Source: Glandiceps talaboti (Eukaryota; Hemichordata; Enteropneusta; Spengelidae). Taken from it: a DNA stretch of 64,000 nucleotides. Below the pieces are notes generated by a model. That model was not told the origin of the DNA. It was given only the letters and a program-made list of their open reading frames with translations, and did not search any database. Shown here piece after piece: positions 55,104 to 64,000 of the stretch. Numbering within the stretch: the stretch's first letter is position 1; each line of letters starts with the position of its first letter. Both the position numbers and the translations under genes were made by a program. Location: contig NC_135558.1 in assembly GCF_964340395.1 (NCBI RefSeq), positions 2,909,501-2,973,500 of the forward strand, given 5' to 3'.

Positions 55104-55203
55104 TAAAATTCCTATTAATCCTTACCTCAGCTTTCTGTTTGAAATCATCTTCAGTTATTTCACCAACTGTTGTTACATGGGGACAGTTACTATGTCCACT
55201 CAT
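36004..55203 (-). CDS. Ubiquitin carboxyl-terminal hydrolase, USP20/USP33 type
   Basis: Twenty-three coding exons from 55203 down to 36004 give 902 aa (USP20 914, USP33 942). They start at 55203, 53792, 52913, 52190, 51651, 51014, 50360, 47201, 46695, 45612, 45094, 44317, 43681, 42600, 41768, 41406, 41065, 40657, 40162, 39280, 37701, 36872 and 36227, and end at 55126, 53739, 52851, 52054, 51557, 50945, 50247, 47123, 46161, 45512, 45046, 44200, 43577, 42440, 41703, 41280, 41002, 40552, 40081, 39172, 37599, 36804 and 36004. Residues 7-85 are a ZnF-UBP with its Cys/His ligands. The USP domain starts [15 protein letters not shown], with catalytic C154 at the USP20 number. H611 lies in GHYTAYC, and acidic D628-D629 follow. 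Exon 9 (231-408) carries an acidic and Lys-rich insert with CEHC and CEKC pairs. Two DUSP domains follow from about 673 and 772. An acceptor at 55223 shows an upstream non-coding exon. It removes ubiquitin from substrate proteins. One gene stands for both vertebrate paralogues. Confidence 0.95.
36490..36735. repeat. About 60-bp tandem repeat, 4 copies, USP last intron
   Basis: CCAGGGTTCCCTGCCAA, TTACAGTG and AAGGTATGAAAGTGTATGCA recur four times with moderate divergence. The unit does not match a USP exon. Confidence 0.85.
36890..37485. repeat. 20-bp ACATGTCTGTTACAATGTAG array
   Basis: A 20-bp unit (or 19 to 24 in variants) repeats about 28 times in USP intron 21, with a longer block (containing GTATGCATACATGTCTG) duplicated at about 37120 and 37287. 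Open frames through it are repeat artefacts. Confidence 0.93.
37738..38166. repeat. CA-rich cryptic repeat block, USP intron 20
   Basis: ACAC, ACATAC and CAGACA stretches ending in a purer (ACACAT)n array at about 38050-38165. Confidence 0.9.
38167..39171. other. USP intron 20, AT-rich remainder
   Basis: Strongly A-rich unique DNA with no feature that I can name before exon 20 at 39172. Confidence 0.5.
39450..39696. repeat. Compound tetranucleotide block, USP intron 19
   Basis: TAAG, GTAC, CATA, CACG, CACA, CATA and AAAT runs follow one another, each differing by one base from its neighbour, as in the block at the left edge of the window. Confidence 0.95.
41165..41262 (-). repeat. Diverged copy of the exon 16 donor junction (USP gene)
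   Basis: On the minus strand, exon 16 ends GAAGTCCATGACTCAACAGT...GTCCTGTTCTATAG|GTAGGTTGACAGGTGTAA. About 85-93 bases further into the intron the same order returns: GAAGTCCATGACTATGGTAA...GTCTATGTCTATTG|GTAAGTTGACAGGTGTAA. The exon part has drifted more than the donor and the intronic bases. The copy carries a better donor consensus (GTAAGT) than the true site (GTAGGT). Confidence 0.8.
42131..42343. mobile_element. Foldback family C, complete palindromic copy
   Basis: The left arm begins AACACCAAAGTAAAGCGTTT. The right arm ends AAAGTGCTTTACTTCAGCGTT, an imperfect inverse. Inward the arms share CATATCAAGTATAAAAGTA with its inverse and AATTCACCACATTAG with the loop edge. It matches the solo arm at 13579-13706. 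It lies in USP intron 14. No duplication of the target was resolved. Confidence 0.8.
43082..43141 (-). repeat. Decayed copy of the exon 13 donor junction (USP gene)
   Basis: The minus strand reads ACTAATATGTAGCCCTAGAA, then GTGTAATAAGTAAGTCATTT and CATGATTTATTGTG. This parallels the end of exon 13, ACAATATGTACAGCTGTGAG, then AAATGTAAAAAGTAAGTTTA and CATAATTTATTGTT (43553-43612). The copy is about 470 bases downstream in the intron, has in-frame stops and keeps a GTAAGT donor. Confidence 0.6.
43208..43483. repeat. Inverted repeat in USP intron 13
   Basis: CTAAGATAGACACAAACTAA (43208 on) and its inverse TTAGTTTGTGTCTATCTTA (about 43458-43476) form arms of about 29-36 bases around a 210-base interior. 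It may be a foldback transposon, but only one copy is seen. Confidence 0.6.
44666..44781. repeat. 116-bp near-perfect hairpin, USP intron 11
   Basis: ACAGATATACTAAC, ACATTTATCAACATATGTTA and CATTGTGGCAATCTT are followed, after about ten bases, by their inverse, ending GTTAGTATATCTGT. Arms are about 50 bases. A target duplication is not seen. Confidence 0.8.
44967..45045 (-). repeat. Exon 11 donor junction in three copies (USP gene)
   Basis: On the minus strand, exon 11 ends ATCTTTCACTGCCCATACCAG|GTAAGAATACATAC. The block TCTTTCACTGCCTATACCAG|GTAAGAATACA recurs twice in the intron with a 37-base period (donor complements at 45041, 45004 and 44967). Only the first, at exon end 45046, gives the conserved QDLSLPIPG frame. 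The extra donors would add 37 or 74 bases. Confidence 0.93.
45915..46085. repeat. GTGG/ATGG/TAGG repeat block, USP intron 9
   Basis: GGTGGGTG, GGATGGAT and GGTAGGTA runs with a duplicated block of about 60 bases (GATGGATGGATGGATAGATG at about 45967 and 46027). Confidence 0.92.
46806..46990. repeat. (ACAG)n and (AC)n microsatellites, USP intron 8
   Basis: ACAG repeats at about 46806-46880 and a pure AC run at 46919-46990 lie between exons 9 and 8 of the USP gene. Confidence 0.95.
47390..47595 (-). mobile_element. Worn tRNA-type SINE copy, USP intron 7
   Basis: The minus strand matches the SINE at 51045-51375 in order: AGGGTTGTTGGTG, TTTGCCTCTTACC, CAGGATTGGTTTGATTA, GCTGTATGTAAGAAGGGTAA, AGTTTGACCTACCAAACAA, ACCCTGGATACTCCCATTT. 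The B-box region is missing. It is diverged and probably old. Confidence 0.75.
47657..50246 (-). repeat. Splice-donor satellite: about 76 copies of a 34-bp exon 7 junction
   Basis: On the minus strand, USP exon 7 ends with 29 bases TTGACAATGGAAATGTGGGA then TAGAAGAAG at 50247, followed by GTAAG. From there to 47657 the same 34-base unit (TTGACAATGG, AAATGTGGGATAG, AGAAGGTAAG) repeats head to tail. About four in five units keep AAG|GTAAGT. The others read AAGATAAG and have lost the donor. Some units are 32 bases. The first donor joins D-R-R to PSYVVP of exon 8 in the conserved frame; reading past it meets TAA at once. The three plus-strand frames stay open for about 870 codons or more, which is an artefact of the unit. 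The array fills most of the 3,045-base intron 7. Confidence 0.95.
51045..51375 (-). mobile_element. tRNA-derived SINE with terminal hairpin and (ATT)n tail
   Basis: The minus strand starts AGGGTTGTCGG, then A box TGGCCGAGTGG (51354-51364) and B box GGGGTTCGAACCCC (51311-51324), as in a Leu- or Ser-type tRNA head. A body follows with GGTACTCCGGTTTCC and GGGATGGCCCTCACTGG. It then has a hairpin at 51080-51164, with 42-base arms CTGGATAGTTCTTTAA...CTCCCAAGAA and one base between them, and ends in ATT repeats at 51045-51068. It inserted in USP intron 5 in the gene's orientation. A worn relative is at 47390-47595. Confidence 0.85.
51806..51866. repeat. (GT)n microsatellite, USP intron 4
   Basis: Pure GT run with TCTG and TCCA variants on both sides. 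Confidence 0.95.
52206..52240 (-). repeat. Partial copy of the exon 4 acceptor junction (USP gene)
   Basis: On the minus strand, GTTTTGTCCATTGACCATTA then ATCTGAC lies just upstream of the true acceptor GTTTTGTCCATAG|AAAACTGACC. It joins the acceptor tract directly to the exon word CCATTGACCATTAATCTGAC, with the bases between them missing. It has no AG of its own. Confidence 0.65.
53007..53071. repeat. (AACAAT)n repeat, USP intron 2
   Basis: ACAATA and ACAACA hexamers; nothing else is recognised in this intron apart from unique AT-rich DNA. Confidence 0.9.
53793..55125. other. USP intron 1 (first coding intron)
   Basis: Contains a 54-bp near-duplicate around 54645-54725 (TTAGATATTCCTTGRTATTTT) and a (GT)n run at 55035-55101 ending about 25 bases before exon 1's donor. 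No other gene is seen. Confidence 0.6.
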
Positions 55204-55222
55204 TCTTCTATGCCAATATTAG

Positions 55223-57636
55223 CTGTAAGAACAAAACAATATTTCCATTGTTATTATAAATTTACCTACTTTGGCTAAAGGCCTAAGTAAGATTAGGATT
55301 AGGATTAACATTTGAGAGAGATAAAAAAAAACACTTGTCTTGCTGAACTTACTGGTCCCATCACAGGGGACAGCCAGCATGTAATTGATTCACCAATCAA
55401 TCTATTAATTGACTGATTATTTGGTTGAACAATAGATTGACAGAATGATTAATTTTTGTGGGGAAATAAAAAAAAAATGTGTGTGATATTGATCAACCGA
55501 CTGGTTGATTTTTGTGGTGATATAAAACATTTCTTCCTTCTTTCCCTGGCTACCTTTCTCTCTTTCAGCTGTATCTCAGACCACTCTTTTCAGTGGTCTG
55601 AGGCTGTATCTCTCTTTATTGACTAAATAAAGTCATCTTGTCCATTCTTCTCCTCTTATCTGAATTAAAACATCCCTAATCTCAAAATTACAAGTGAGAT
55701 CAGTTACTGCAACAATTTGCTTTTTTATCTCTTATCTTCTTGTAGATTATCTAAACAAACACTTTATGGTGTGTAAACTAGTATTAACTCCCCCTCCCCC
55801 TTGGGAGGGGGGGGGTCATTGCACATGCATTGAATCATCGGGCTATGACTATACACCTTTGAGTTCACTCCAAATACTAGAAGCTTCTTCATGGTGCTGA
55901 TATGTGCTAATTATCTACTATTTAATAATATAATTATGCTTTGTGAGGTGCACCTAATGTTTCATTTTTAGAATCTTGAAAAACATACTTTTAACAGCGC
56001 GGAATGATCCCTGTGACTTAGACATTTGTGTAATTTTATCACATTAATACTATTTTATTTTAAATTTAATAGAATAAATTAATACGGCCAAGTAAATAAA
56101 ACAAAATAATATAAAATGTAATATTACATGTGTACATCTGAGATATAATTGAATTTAGTTTTGCTCTGTATCGAGTCTATTTGTCCTTTGTGATAGGATA
56201 ATGGCTGAATTTTTAATTATGGAAAAATATACCATCATATGTTAATATATCTCTTCATTAACATAACTATAAGGTTTTTAAAGTTATAATCCAGAAAAAA
56301 TAAAACTTCGATGTTGAGGTGACATGAATATTGCTATGTTTATCAATATGACTGGTAAAATCACACACAATAACATTGATACGTTGTATCGTTACATTGC
56401 ATATACATGTGTGTATGATGACGTATCATTCTGTTCTGGATCATTCGATGAATACGACGTTCACTTTCACAGACAATGAAGGTTCAAGGTTCAAGGTGAA
56501 ATAACGAACTCTGCGATACTTTGGTTTAGATGTTTCCTATATTATTTGGTGACAAACAATACCTGACTCGGGCTTTGAAAAAAAAAATAATTTCTGCCGT
56601 TTCCGTAGAGAAAATATGGAAGGAGGTACGTTTTAATGAAATATCCATGTTCGTCACGTTCATTGTACAGATATGGAATAAACTCACCTCTGGAAGCCGT
56701 ACTAATTTTCACACGATTATCAAGACCCGTGGAATACTCCTAAATACAGCGAATTATAAGAACAGCTTCATAATCATTCGAGTCATGCCAACAATCATGG
56801 CGAATTTCCTGAATTTGAAGTCACCGGTCGAAGGTCATATAAAACGCCCTCACATTCACAAGCACGAATCTCGTAAAAACAAAAGAAACAAAAAGGCGAT
56901 AAATGAACACTAGTGATCAAGGCTATGTGAACAATGACTTTTCATTTGTTTTTGTTTGTTTTAGTACATATATAATATATTGAGTAATTTAAAGGAGATG
57001 GGGAGGGGGGGGGGGGCACACTACTCCAGGAAATACTAGTAAAGGTATTTTTTATTAAAGTTATTCACCTAGTTCTCGCTCGATTGCCAAGTAGCACCAA
57101 ATTTTATAACGCCATTTTATAAACTCCTTTTCACATCTGAAAGCGGAGGAAATCCTTACTATACGTGCAATCTAAATCCAGAAGACAATTCGTTGGAAAG
57201 GCGTTCGCCCAGGAAAAAAAAACTAACGTAAAAGACGCAATAACGATGGAATAAAGGTAAATACAGGAAAAACAGCCTATCTAACATCAGATTTTAATCA
57301 GATTGCGTCGTGCCGTTCCTATCCGCCCTCATCGACCTCCTCGCACCTACTCTTCTCAAGAACTGTGACGCCAACTTCAACTTCAAAAGATTTAGGCCCA
57401 TACTGTATTCGTGGGAGGGGTTGACCGATATGTGTGGGGACGCCCACCACGATATGTAACTTACAGACTACGAGGTTTCATAATAGTCTTAAAGCTTGTG
57501 CCATTTTTTAATTAACTTGAATACATTGGTCCATTTCACATACTGTACTAACAAGTACGTGTGTGAGTGTCTGAACCCAAGCCAAACTCTCATTTCGAGA
57601 TTCTTATCTATATTGTCTGTGTCAGAACAACATCGA
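55223..57636. other. USP 5' region and intergenic DNA
   Basis: The acceptor CTTACAG abutting 55222 implies a non-coding first exon of the USP gene somewhere here; I cannot locate it. A plus-strand open frame of 127 codons at 56530-56913, ending in a Lys/His-rich tail, is unrecognised and may be chance. A perfect 11-bp stem, CTCAGACCACT and AGTGGTCTGAG, lies near 55575-55605. Confidence 0.4.
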
Positions 57637-57647
57637 ACATGTATGTA

Positions 57648-57750
57648 GTCTAGTTCCTATATATCATGCGTTACGATTGCTACCATCATCTGAGTGGAGA
57701 TGATGGTATACTTATCGAAACGTGTTGTGTAGGATATAGGAACTAGACTA
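57648..57750. mobile_element. Nested-hairpin element with 11-bp flanking repeat
   Basis: Outer arms GTCTAGTTCCTATAT (57648-57662) and ATATAGGAACTAGAC (57734-57748) are perfect inverses. Inside, TACCATCATCT and AGATGATGGTA are perfect inverses across six bases, followed by ATCGAAACGTGTTG. ACATGTATGTA lies at 57637-57647 and 57751-57761, consistent with an 11-bp target duplication. Confidence 0.7.
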
Positions 57751-57761
57751 ACATGTATGTA

Positions 57762-58582
57762 TATGGGGTATCAAATATTAACAACCGTTACTAAGTATAT
57801 GATGTATTGCTGTGACCTCTGGCAACTCAAAGCTATGACTTATTAGTATCAGTAAGGACTGTCCTCACATGATCTGTAGGCCAGCTGCACCAATTCCCAC
57901 ACTCCTGCACCTTTGATGGGGCATGTCAACGATAAAAGCTGTATTCTGTGGGGATCAAACAAGTTTATAATACCAGTACAGTACCTACGTTCGTCAATTC
58001 ATACAAAATATTATAATATAAACACATCGTCGTAATATCAAGATTTATTTAGTTCCATGCCCTTCCATGATAATGATTGTCTCAAGTTGTTTGTTCCATG
58101 GTCGGAAAAAAAACACCCTTATTATATCAAACCATTTGAAGCTAATAGCGCAAACTAATCACACATAAATTTAAAATAAAAACTCGAAACTAAAGCAATT
58201 TTGATCAATAGCTATATACAATGATTGAGCAAAAGTAAGCTAATTTTTTCTGAAAGAAAAATCGTAAGGTAATACAACCTGAAAATAGGTTTTCCCGTCA
58301 TAGGTATCAAAGTAGATAGCATCTCGTAAACTAAACATTATCATGCGTGTATAACTAAATAGTCATGCATTGGATGAATAAATATGAATTTACACAAGAT
58401 AAGATAATTTGTTCATCGACAATTCCATCAATGAATTGACTACACGTGGACCAGTCATTTTACACACAGTGTAGTTCGTTGTTCTTCTTCTAGAATTCTA
58501 CCATCACAGCAGTCGTCGTTGCTTCACGTACCAGTACACCAATCTTATGTTTTCTTGACGAATACATCATCAAATCAACACG
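57762..58582. other. Upstream region of the fibrinogen-domain gene
   Basis: Unique AT-rich DNA. The promoter must lie near the right end; no TATA box or repeat stands out. Confidence 0.4.
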
Positions 58583-59361
58583 ATGTTCCAAACACACTTT
58601 ATCTTAGTTTCTCTGGTTATTGTCAGCTTTCACTTAACGGAGTGTTTTCAAAGACCTCCTCCAGAAAAAGAAGATCCTTACAAATATAGAGCAAAGGGTA
58701 AGAAATGCAATCTTTACATAATAATAATACAACTTCACTCGTTTTTTGTTTCATTTATTTTCCTAATGATATTTTTTTTACATGACATTATGTATTATAT
58801 CTATACACTACTAACAGTAATATGAAATTACATGTAATCATATCAAAGCTATTCTGATATCGATATAATTTCTTTCTTTTTTAAAAACAAACAAACAAAC
58901 AAACCGACGTTCATTAGTAAGATGTGTATTAAAAGAAGTACCTTTAAGTAAACATATATATGCAAGGTATCTTACAAAATTGGACAATTAATGTAATGAA
59001 TTAATAAAACCCATATGGCATAATGTAAACACAACTAACAAATATGATTTCTCCAGCTGTTACAAGTAACCATAATATGGTAGTCATTAGTACAAAATGT
59101 ATCGGTAATTAATGGATTCTAGTTATTGATCTGTAAGGTTTCTAACAACACACATACACAGACACAGACACAGGCACAGACACAGACACAGACACAGACA
59201 CAGACACAGACACAGACACAGGCATAGACACAGATACAGACACAGACACATACAGACACAGACACAGACACAAACACACACACACACAAACAAACAAACA
59301 AACAAACAAACAAACAAACAAACAAACAAAGACAAACACGCACAAACAAACAAACAAACAC

Positions 59362-59404
<43 letters not shown>

Positions 59405-61164
59405 AACAGACAAACAAACAAACAAACAAACAAACAAACAAATAAAAATACAGAAAAACAAACACAAACACAAACACAAACACAAACACAAACACAAACA
59501 CAAATACAAACACAAACACAAACACAAACACAAACACAAACACAGACACAGACACAGACACAGACAGACAGGCAGTTGAAAAAAAATTGAGTACAAGACT
59601 ACGAGAGACGTAAATAGTCAACCTGACCTTATTGCCGTGTGGATGATTTTATTGTTTGATTTAAATCTATCAATTTTTTATGTCTTAATATTTACTATTG
59701 GGATTATTACAATGACCCACAATCTTTGACATACATTCATGCATATAATTCTACACACATGGCTGTTTCAAAATTACATCTTAGTACACGCTGATAAACT
59801 CACATTTATTATTTAGAGACTCTTGGGTTATAAAATTGCAAAAATTGACAATTTATATCTTTAGATAAACAACTCAATCTACTATGTTTCTTTGTTTGTC
59901 CTTTCAGGTCATATACTGACATCGAAAGATTTGAAGAAGATTCAAGAAGATGATATTTCATTCTGGTCGGGGGTCAGAGGTGAATATGCAAATACAATGT
60001 AATTTCTGTTTGCCAACTGAGGATATCATGACATTTGTTTGTCTATGTGTATGTGTGTGTGTGTAATTGTATGTATGTATGTATGTATGTATGTATGTAT
60101 GTATGTATGTATGTATGTATGTATGTATGTATGTATGTATGTTGTATTGTATTGTATTTTGAGATCGTAATCTGTACAGTTAAAGTTTATAAATGTTCTG
60201 TAATCATAGATATGTCCGGTTTCCTCATGCACTAACACTAAATCCTCCACCTATATATGAATTGGGCAATGCCTGTGGGGATGGAAAATTTAATTTAAAA
60301 AAAGTTATAATTGAAATACATAATCTATTATATTAGATTCTGTTAGAGGTGGACTTCCAACAAAATCTTGAGACAGTATATGGAAAATGTGGTTATGAGA
60401 TTATTAATTTTAAGAATAGAAATGCAGTTAATTTTCACACAATTCTTCTTCACTCAGATTGCCAAGATGTGTACGACTCAGGTCACCACGAAAGTGGAGT
60501 TTATGCCATCACACCAAGATTCAAAACTGGATCTTTGCTAGTGTATTGTGAGATGGATACAATCCATGGACATGGGTGGTTGGTGATTCAACGGAGAACA
60601 GATGGATCAACAGACTTCAATGCACCATGGCTTGATTATATGGGAGGATTTGGTGATATACTCAGTAATTTGTGGTTGGGAAATGAAAATTTGTACGCCA
60701 TCACGAACGCAAATAGACGACAATATGAACTTTTAGTCGATTTGAGTGAATGGGAGGAGGACGGAGGGGAAGATCTTGAAGCTCGGTATAGTTCATTTCG
60801 TATTAGCCATGAACGGTACAGGTACAAGTTAAGATTAGGCAAATTCCTTGGCGGGGCTGCAAATGATTCACTAAGTTTTCATAGTGGCGGTTATTTCTCA
60901 ACTAAAGATGCTGATTACGACGATTCGGACAAACACTGCGCTGAAAGATACCAAGGTGGTTGGTGGTTTAGATCGTGTATTGAATCCAATCTGAATGGAG
61001 TTTATCATGACGATTCCAACGCAGAAAGTGGTCGAGGTGTTTATTGGTATTGGCGCAAAAGTCGCTACAATTATTCCTTCAAATATTCCGCAATGAAACT
61101 GCGACCAGTTAAAAAATCCAGAAAATCACAAAAGAAGCGGAAAGATAAAAAGGTATCAGAGTGA
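58583..61164 (+). CDS. Secreted fibrinogen C-terminal domain protein (ficolin/angiopoietin-like)
   Basis: Three exons, 58583-58697, 59908-59979 and 60347-61164, join in phase 1 to 334 aa. Residues 1-20 are a signal peptide ([17 protein letters not shown]). Residues 21-76 are a charged stalk without collagen or clear heptads. The fibrinogen domain runs from about 100 to 318: C101 and C130 ([16 protein letters not shown]), [29 protein letters not shown], the calcium-loop segment [12 protein letters not shown] (249-260), GGWWFRSC (266-273), NLNGVY and YSAMKLRPV. Such domains bind acetylated or other glycans in innate immunity or act as signalling ligands. The tail is very basic ([14 protein letters not shown]). 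Exon 3 needs the acceptor ending at 60346; the AG at 60334-60335 would give a frame with an early stop. The divergent USP gene is unrelated in function. The exact subfamily cannot be told. Confidence 0.92.
59150..59575. repeat. ACAG/ACAA compound repeat, intron 1
   Basis: Long stretches of ACACAG, AAAC, ACAG and AAACAC units in the first intron of the fibrinogen-domain gene. A (GTAT)n run at about 60063-60142 lies in its second intron. Open frames of about 100-160 codons through them are artefacts. Confidence 0.95.
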
Positions 61165-62280
61165 ATTTAAGAGAACACATTTGCTGGTTGGATAAAGCAG
61201 TCTCATCGTGCAACCCCATTGAGCAAATCAAACTTTCAGATTTTGTTATATTAGAATATGTTTGAGTTGACAGCTTTTTCCTGATTTGGGAATCTACGAT
61301 AGAATAGAACGAATAAAACTCTGAACTGTGTGTATGGCGGTGTGGGGCGGGGAGGGGAGGGGAGGGATGGGGAGGGGGAGACGACTCAAAATCCAATCAA
61401 GTTGGCTAAGCTCTAGAAATTAGGGTATTGCATTAAAATTGCAAAAAGTAGTTGAAACTCGTAAACTGAGTGAGTTGATAGTCTTCATCACTGTATGTGT
61501 ATGCACGTCAGTGTTTTTTTTTACCCGAAAGGCAAGTTCAAGTTCCATCGCGTGTGTGAGTAAGTATGTATTTGTATATATCACTATGTTTGCAAACTAT
61601 TTGAGCAGATTTCCCCTTTCAGTTCAAATCCTACTCTACTCTACTCTACTCTACTCTACTCTACTCTACTCTACTCTACTCTACTCTACTCTACTCTACT
61701 CTACTCTACTCTACTCTACTCTACTCTAAATAAATACATAACCCATACATGGATGGAGGAAGGGATGGATGGATGGATGGATGGATGGATGGATGGATGG
61801 ATGGATGAATGAATGAATGAATGAATGAATGAATGAATGAATGAATGAATGAATGAATGAATGAAAACATTAATTTGCTGAATTGTGTATGCTAGCAGTT
61901 ACAATATATACAACATTGATGAAAACGTTTTCATCTGAATATATTTATTATATTTTTGTTAAAGAAAACGAAATTTCTCATAGTTATTACTAAGTTGTAC
62001 ATCAATTTTTAAATGTTATATAATAGAACCAAACTTCACCACACATTCATTTTGATAATATAATGATATGACAGTTCTTAAAATTTGAAAAAATAATTTC
62101 GCTATTGGTGGCAGAACTAAAAACAACGACAATAATCTGGTATATACATCATCACATACATATCGGCACAGACACTGGGTGATCACGAACCCTTGAAAGT
62201 CGAGCGCAGAGTCGAGCGTATATTGATCATGTATATTGATTGTTGAGCGCCCTCACATCATCACTTGGGATATCTCGGGT
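61165..62280. other. 3' flank with (CTACT)n, (ATGG)n and (AATG)n arrays
   Basis: Includes AATAAA at 61312-61317, a plausible polyadenylation signal for the fibrinogen-domain gene about 150 bases after its stop, then G-rich DNA, a pure CTACT array at about 61629-61726, and GGAT and GAAT arrays at 61755-61864. No further gene is recognised. Confidence 0.6.
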
Positions 62281-64000
62281 CAAAGGTTAATCAATACACG
62301 CTCAAATGAAAAGGAATGGAAAAGTACCTGCACCGTGATAGCTCGATTTGTGTGAAGTACTCACTACACGAAAAGTCGGCTCGCTGATCCCCTGTCTGGT
62401 AGATTCGCTTTGCATTAACAACGGTAAGTTCTTTGGTAATTTTTAAAAAACTTTTCCTTGTACATGTAAGCCGTTTGTGTCCGACATCCAGGGATTGTCG
62501 GAAGTAAAAGTGTATTTTATCCGCACAACTTTGCAACAACACGACGTGGCTTTCCGTTCGCTTGCAATGTCCTAACAGCCACGATATTTCACTCGCATGT
62601 CAGTTTTGTGCCGTGCATGCATGCAAGTGAGTGTATTGAGTCTGTGGAAGTTTAGCAGTGTGATATACATTTTCCCGATAGCAGCATCGGACGTGTACAT
62701 GAAAAATGATAGGCGCACCATTTGCTTCATCTATTTGTCAACGTTACATCGAAAGACACTCTGTCAATATTACATTTTCGAACTCTAAATATTCGCATGA
62801 ATCAAATTGAATTACGAAAAGGCCATACTATCATGTTCGAAGTGTGTACTTGTTACAGTCCAACATCGATGTCGAACGTTATTGATTTTTACTTAGACAC
62901 TTGCTAGTAATATTATAACTTCGAGAAAGTGATTTTTGATATGCGATTGGGAAGGATAGAGAGTATAATTAATTTCATTTGCTGTTTTTGTAAGATTTTG
63001 ACAAGGGTTTAGTAACACGTTTAGAGTACATTTACATGTAACACGTGGACAGATCCAAAAGTATCTTTCCGTTACATTACATTACAATTTTTACACTGTC
63101 GAAGTGCTTAAATTTAACACAGTGGTAACAAACGATTTCGAAATGACAATTTTAATGATTTATCATATTAAACTTACTGGCATGAAACCGTTAGATTTGT
63201 CCTTATGATTGTAAGTGACAGATTGTATAATAAAACAATAGACAGGCCAGCATTATCAGTAATCATAAGTTTATATCTCTTGTAACTTTTGCAAGGTTAC
63301 ACAATTTCTGGCATTGAAATACTAGACAATAGACAAACAAAATGAATAAAATCTCAGACGTTTGATCGTATTTGAAGGCTAAAGCTTCTGTAAGTTGTAA
63401 CCGTTGAGTTCAGTTTCAAATGCAGATAACACTGACTTTTTTACACAACTAGAACTAGGTCAAAACTAATGGTACAGGTATTAAAACATAAGCCATTGGC
63501 ACTAGATCTAAAACCAATTTGTAAAACTCAGGTGCTATCCCTACCTTTACCTTATGCAGTCCACAAAGTCAGCCTTGTAATGGGAATACAAATATGTCTT
63601 GTTAATAGTCAGTCCATTTTTCTGCTTTTTTTTTTTTTTTTTAAAAACCACCTCATTGAAGATGGGGACAGTCTGATTCAGGAATTGGCTAGATTTCGTA
63701 ATTCACCCATGTTTAGTTCATTTATTGTTTTAAAAAAAATGTTGTTTGGGTTCTTGTCAATGACATGAAAACAAAATACAATACGACAATAAACGAAATC
63801 TAGCCAATTTCTACATCAAATTTTACATTGTAAAGAGTCTGAACTTCGCACTTTTGTTCTGTTCAATTTTACTTTTGACAAGTTTTAGTACAGTGATGTA
63901 TGATTTTCACTTGGCGCTACTTGAGCTTTGACTTAGTTTTCACATTTCTTTGCACATGAAAAAAAGTGCTATTCTGGTAAAAGCCATCCTGCTTTAGTTA
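62281..64000. other. Unrecognised right end of the window
   Basis: No gene can be supported. There are unrecognised short open frames, for example 62291-62542 on the minus strand and 63469-63768 on the plus strand. The latter has a stretch, GIQICLVNSQSIF...NHLIEDGDSL, that faintly recalls the start of a LINE endonuclease. An inverted pair ATTGGCTAGATTTCGT and ACGAAATCTAGCCAAT lies at about 63685 and 63796. Confidence 0.35.

Noticed and set aside
56530-56913. 127-codon plus-strand open frame
   Set aside because: Unrecognised, in AT-rich DNA upstream of the USP gene, with no signal for coding beyond length.
60336-60346. Acceptor AG at 60334-60335 for exon 3 of the fibrinogen-domain gene
   Set aside because: With the phase 1 donor of exon 2 it gives a frame that meets TGA within about 12 codons, whereas the AG ending at 60346 keeps the domain frame.
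63469-63768. Possible remnant of a LINE endonuclease start
   Set aside because: Only a short phrase resembles the family, with a homopolymer tract in the middle; this is not enough to support a feature.

Overview
The window is nuclear DNA of an animal. Five multi-exon genes are split by AT-rich introns with GT-AG junctions, and simple repeats, minisatellites, short foldback transposons, a tRNA-type SINE and a LINE fragment fill much of the rest. The gene set is PIN1, AIF1, a DUF5054 protein, one USP20/USP33-type deubiquitinase and a fibrinogen-domain protein. A single USP20/33-like gene suggests an animal outside the vertebrates. AIF1 is absent from the familiar fly and nematode models, so a lophotrochozoan or an invertebrate deuterostome is more likely than an ecdysozoan. 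I cannot place it further from the sequence alone.

Layout, left to right. 1-1909: compound microsatellites and empty DNA. 1910-4015 (+): PIN1, three exons, 152 aa. 4016-9871: intergenic, with a 43-bp minisatellite and a 57-bp tandem repeat interrupted by a 369-bp TA-flanked transposon. 9872-16173 (+): AIF1, six exons, 152 aa. 16174-19275: two MITEs. 19276-30822 (+): secreted DUF5054 protein, fourteen exons, 850 aa, with an antisense LINE in intron 9. 30823-36003: 37-bp satellite, a CCAAT-rich tandem region and a large palindromic MITE. 36004-55203 (-): USP20/33-type ubiquitin protease, 23 coding exons, 902 aa. 58583-61164 (+): secreted fibrinogen-domain protein, three exons, 334 aa. 61165-64000: repeats and unrecognised DNA.

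The genes are not a functional cluster: two intracellular regulators (a proline isomerase and a calcium/actin protein), a putative secreted glycosidase-like protein, a deubiquitinase and a secreted lectin-like protein. The DUF5054 and USP genes are convergent. The USP and fibrinogen-domain genes are divergent.

The most unusual signal is a set of short tandem duplications that span exon-intron junctions. In the DUF5054 gene they affect exon 3 (donor, 2 copies), exon 7 (donor, about 5), exon 11 (acceptor, 5) and exon 13 (acceptor, 6). In the USP gene they affect exon 4 (acceptor, partial), exon 11 (donor, 3), exon 13 (donor, decayed copy), exon 16 (donor, 2) and exon 7, where the last 29 exonic bases plus GTAAG have become a 2.6-kb satellite of about 76 units. 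In each case checked, the outermost site next to the full exon restores the conserved protein frame, and the extra copies would shift frame or hit a stop.
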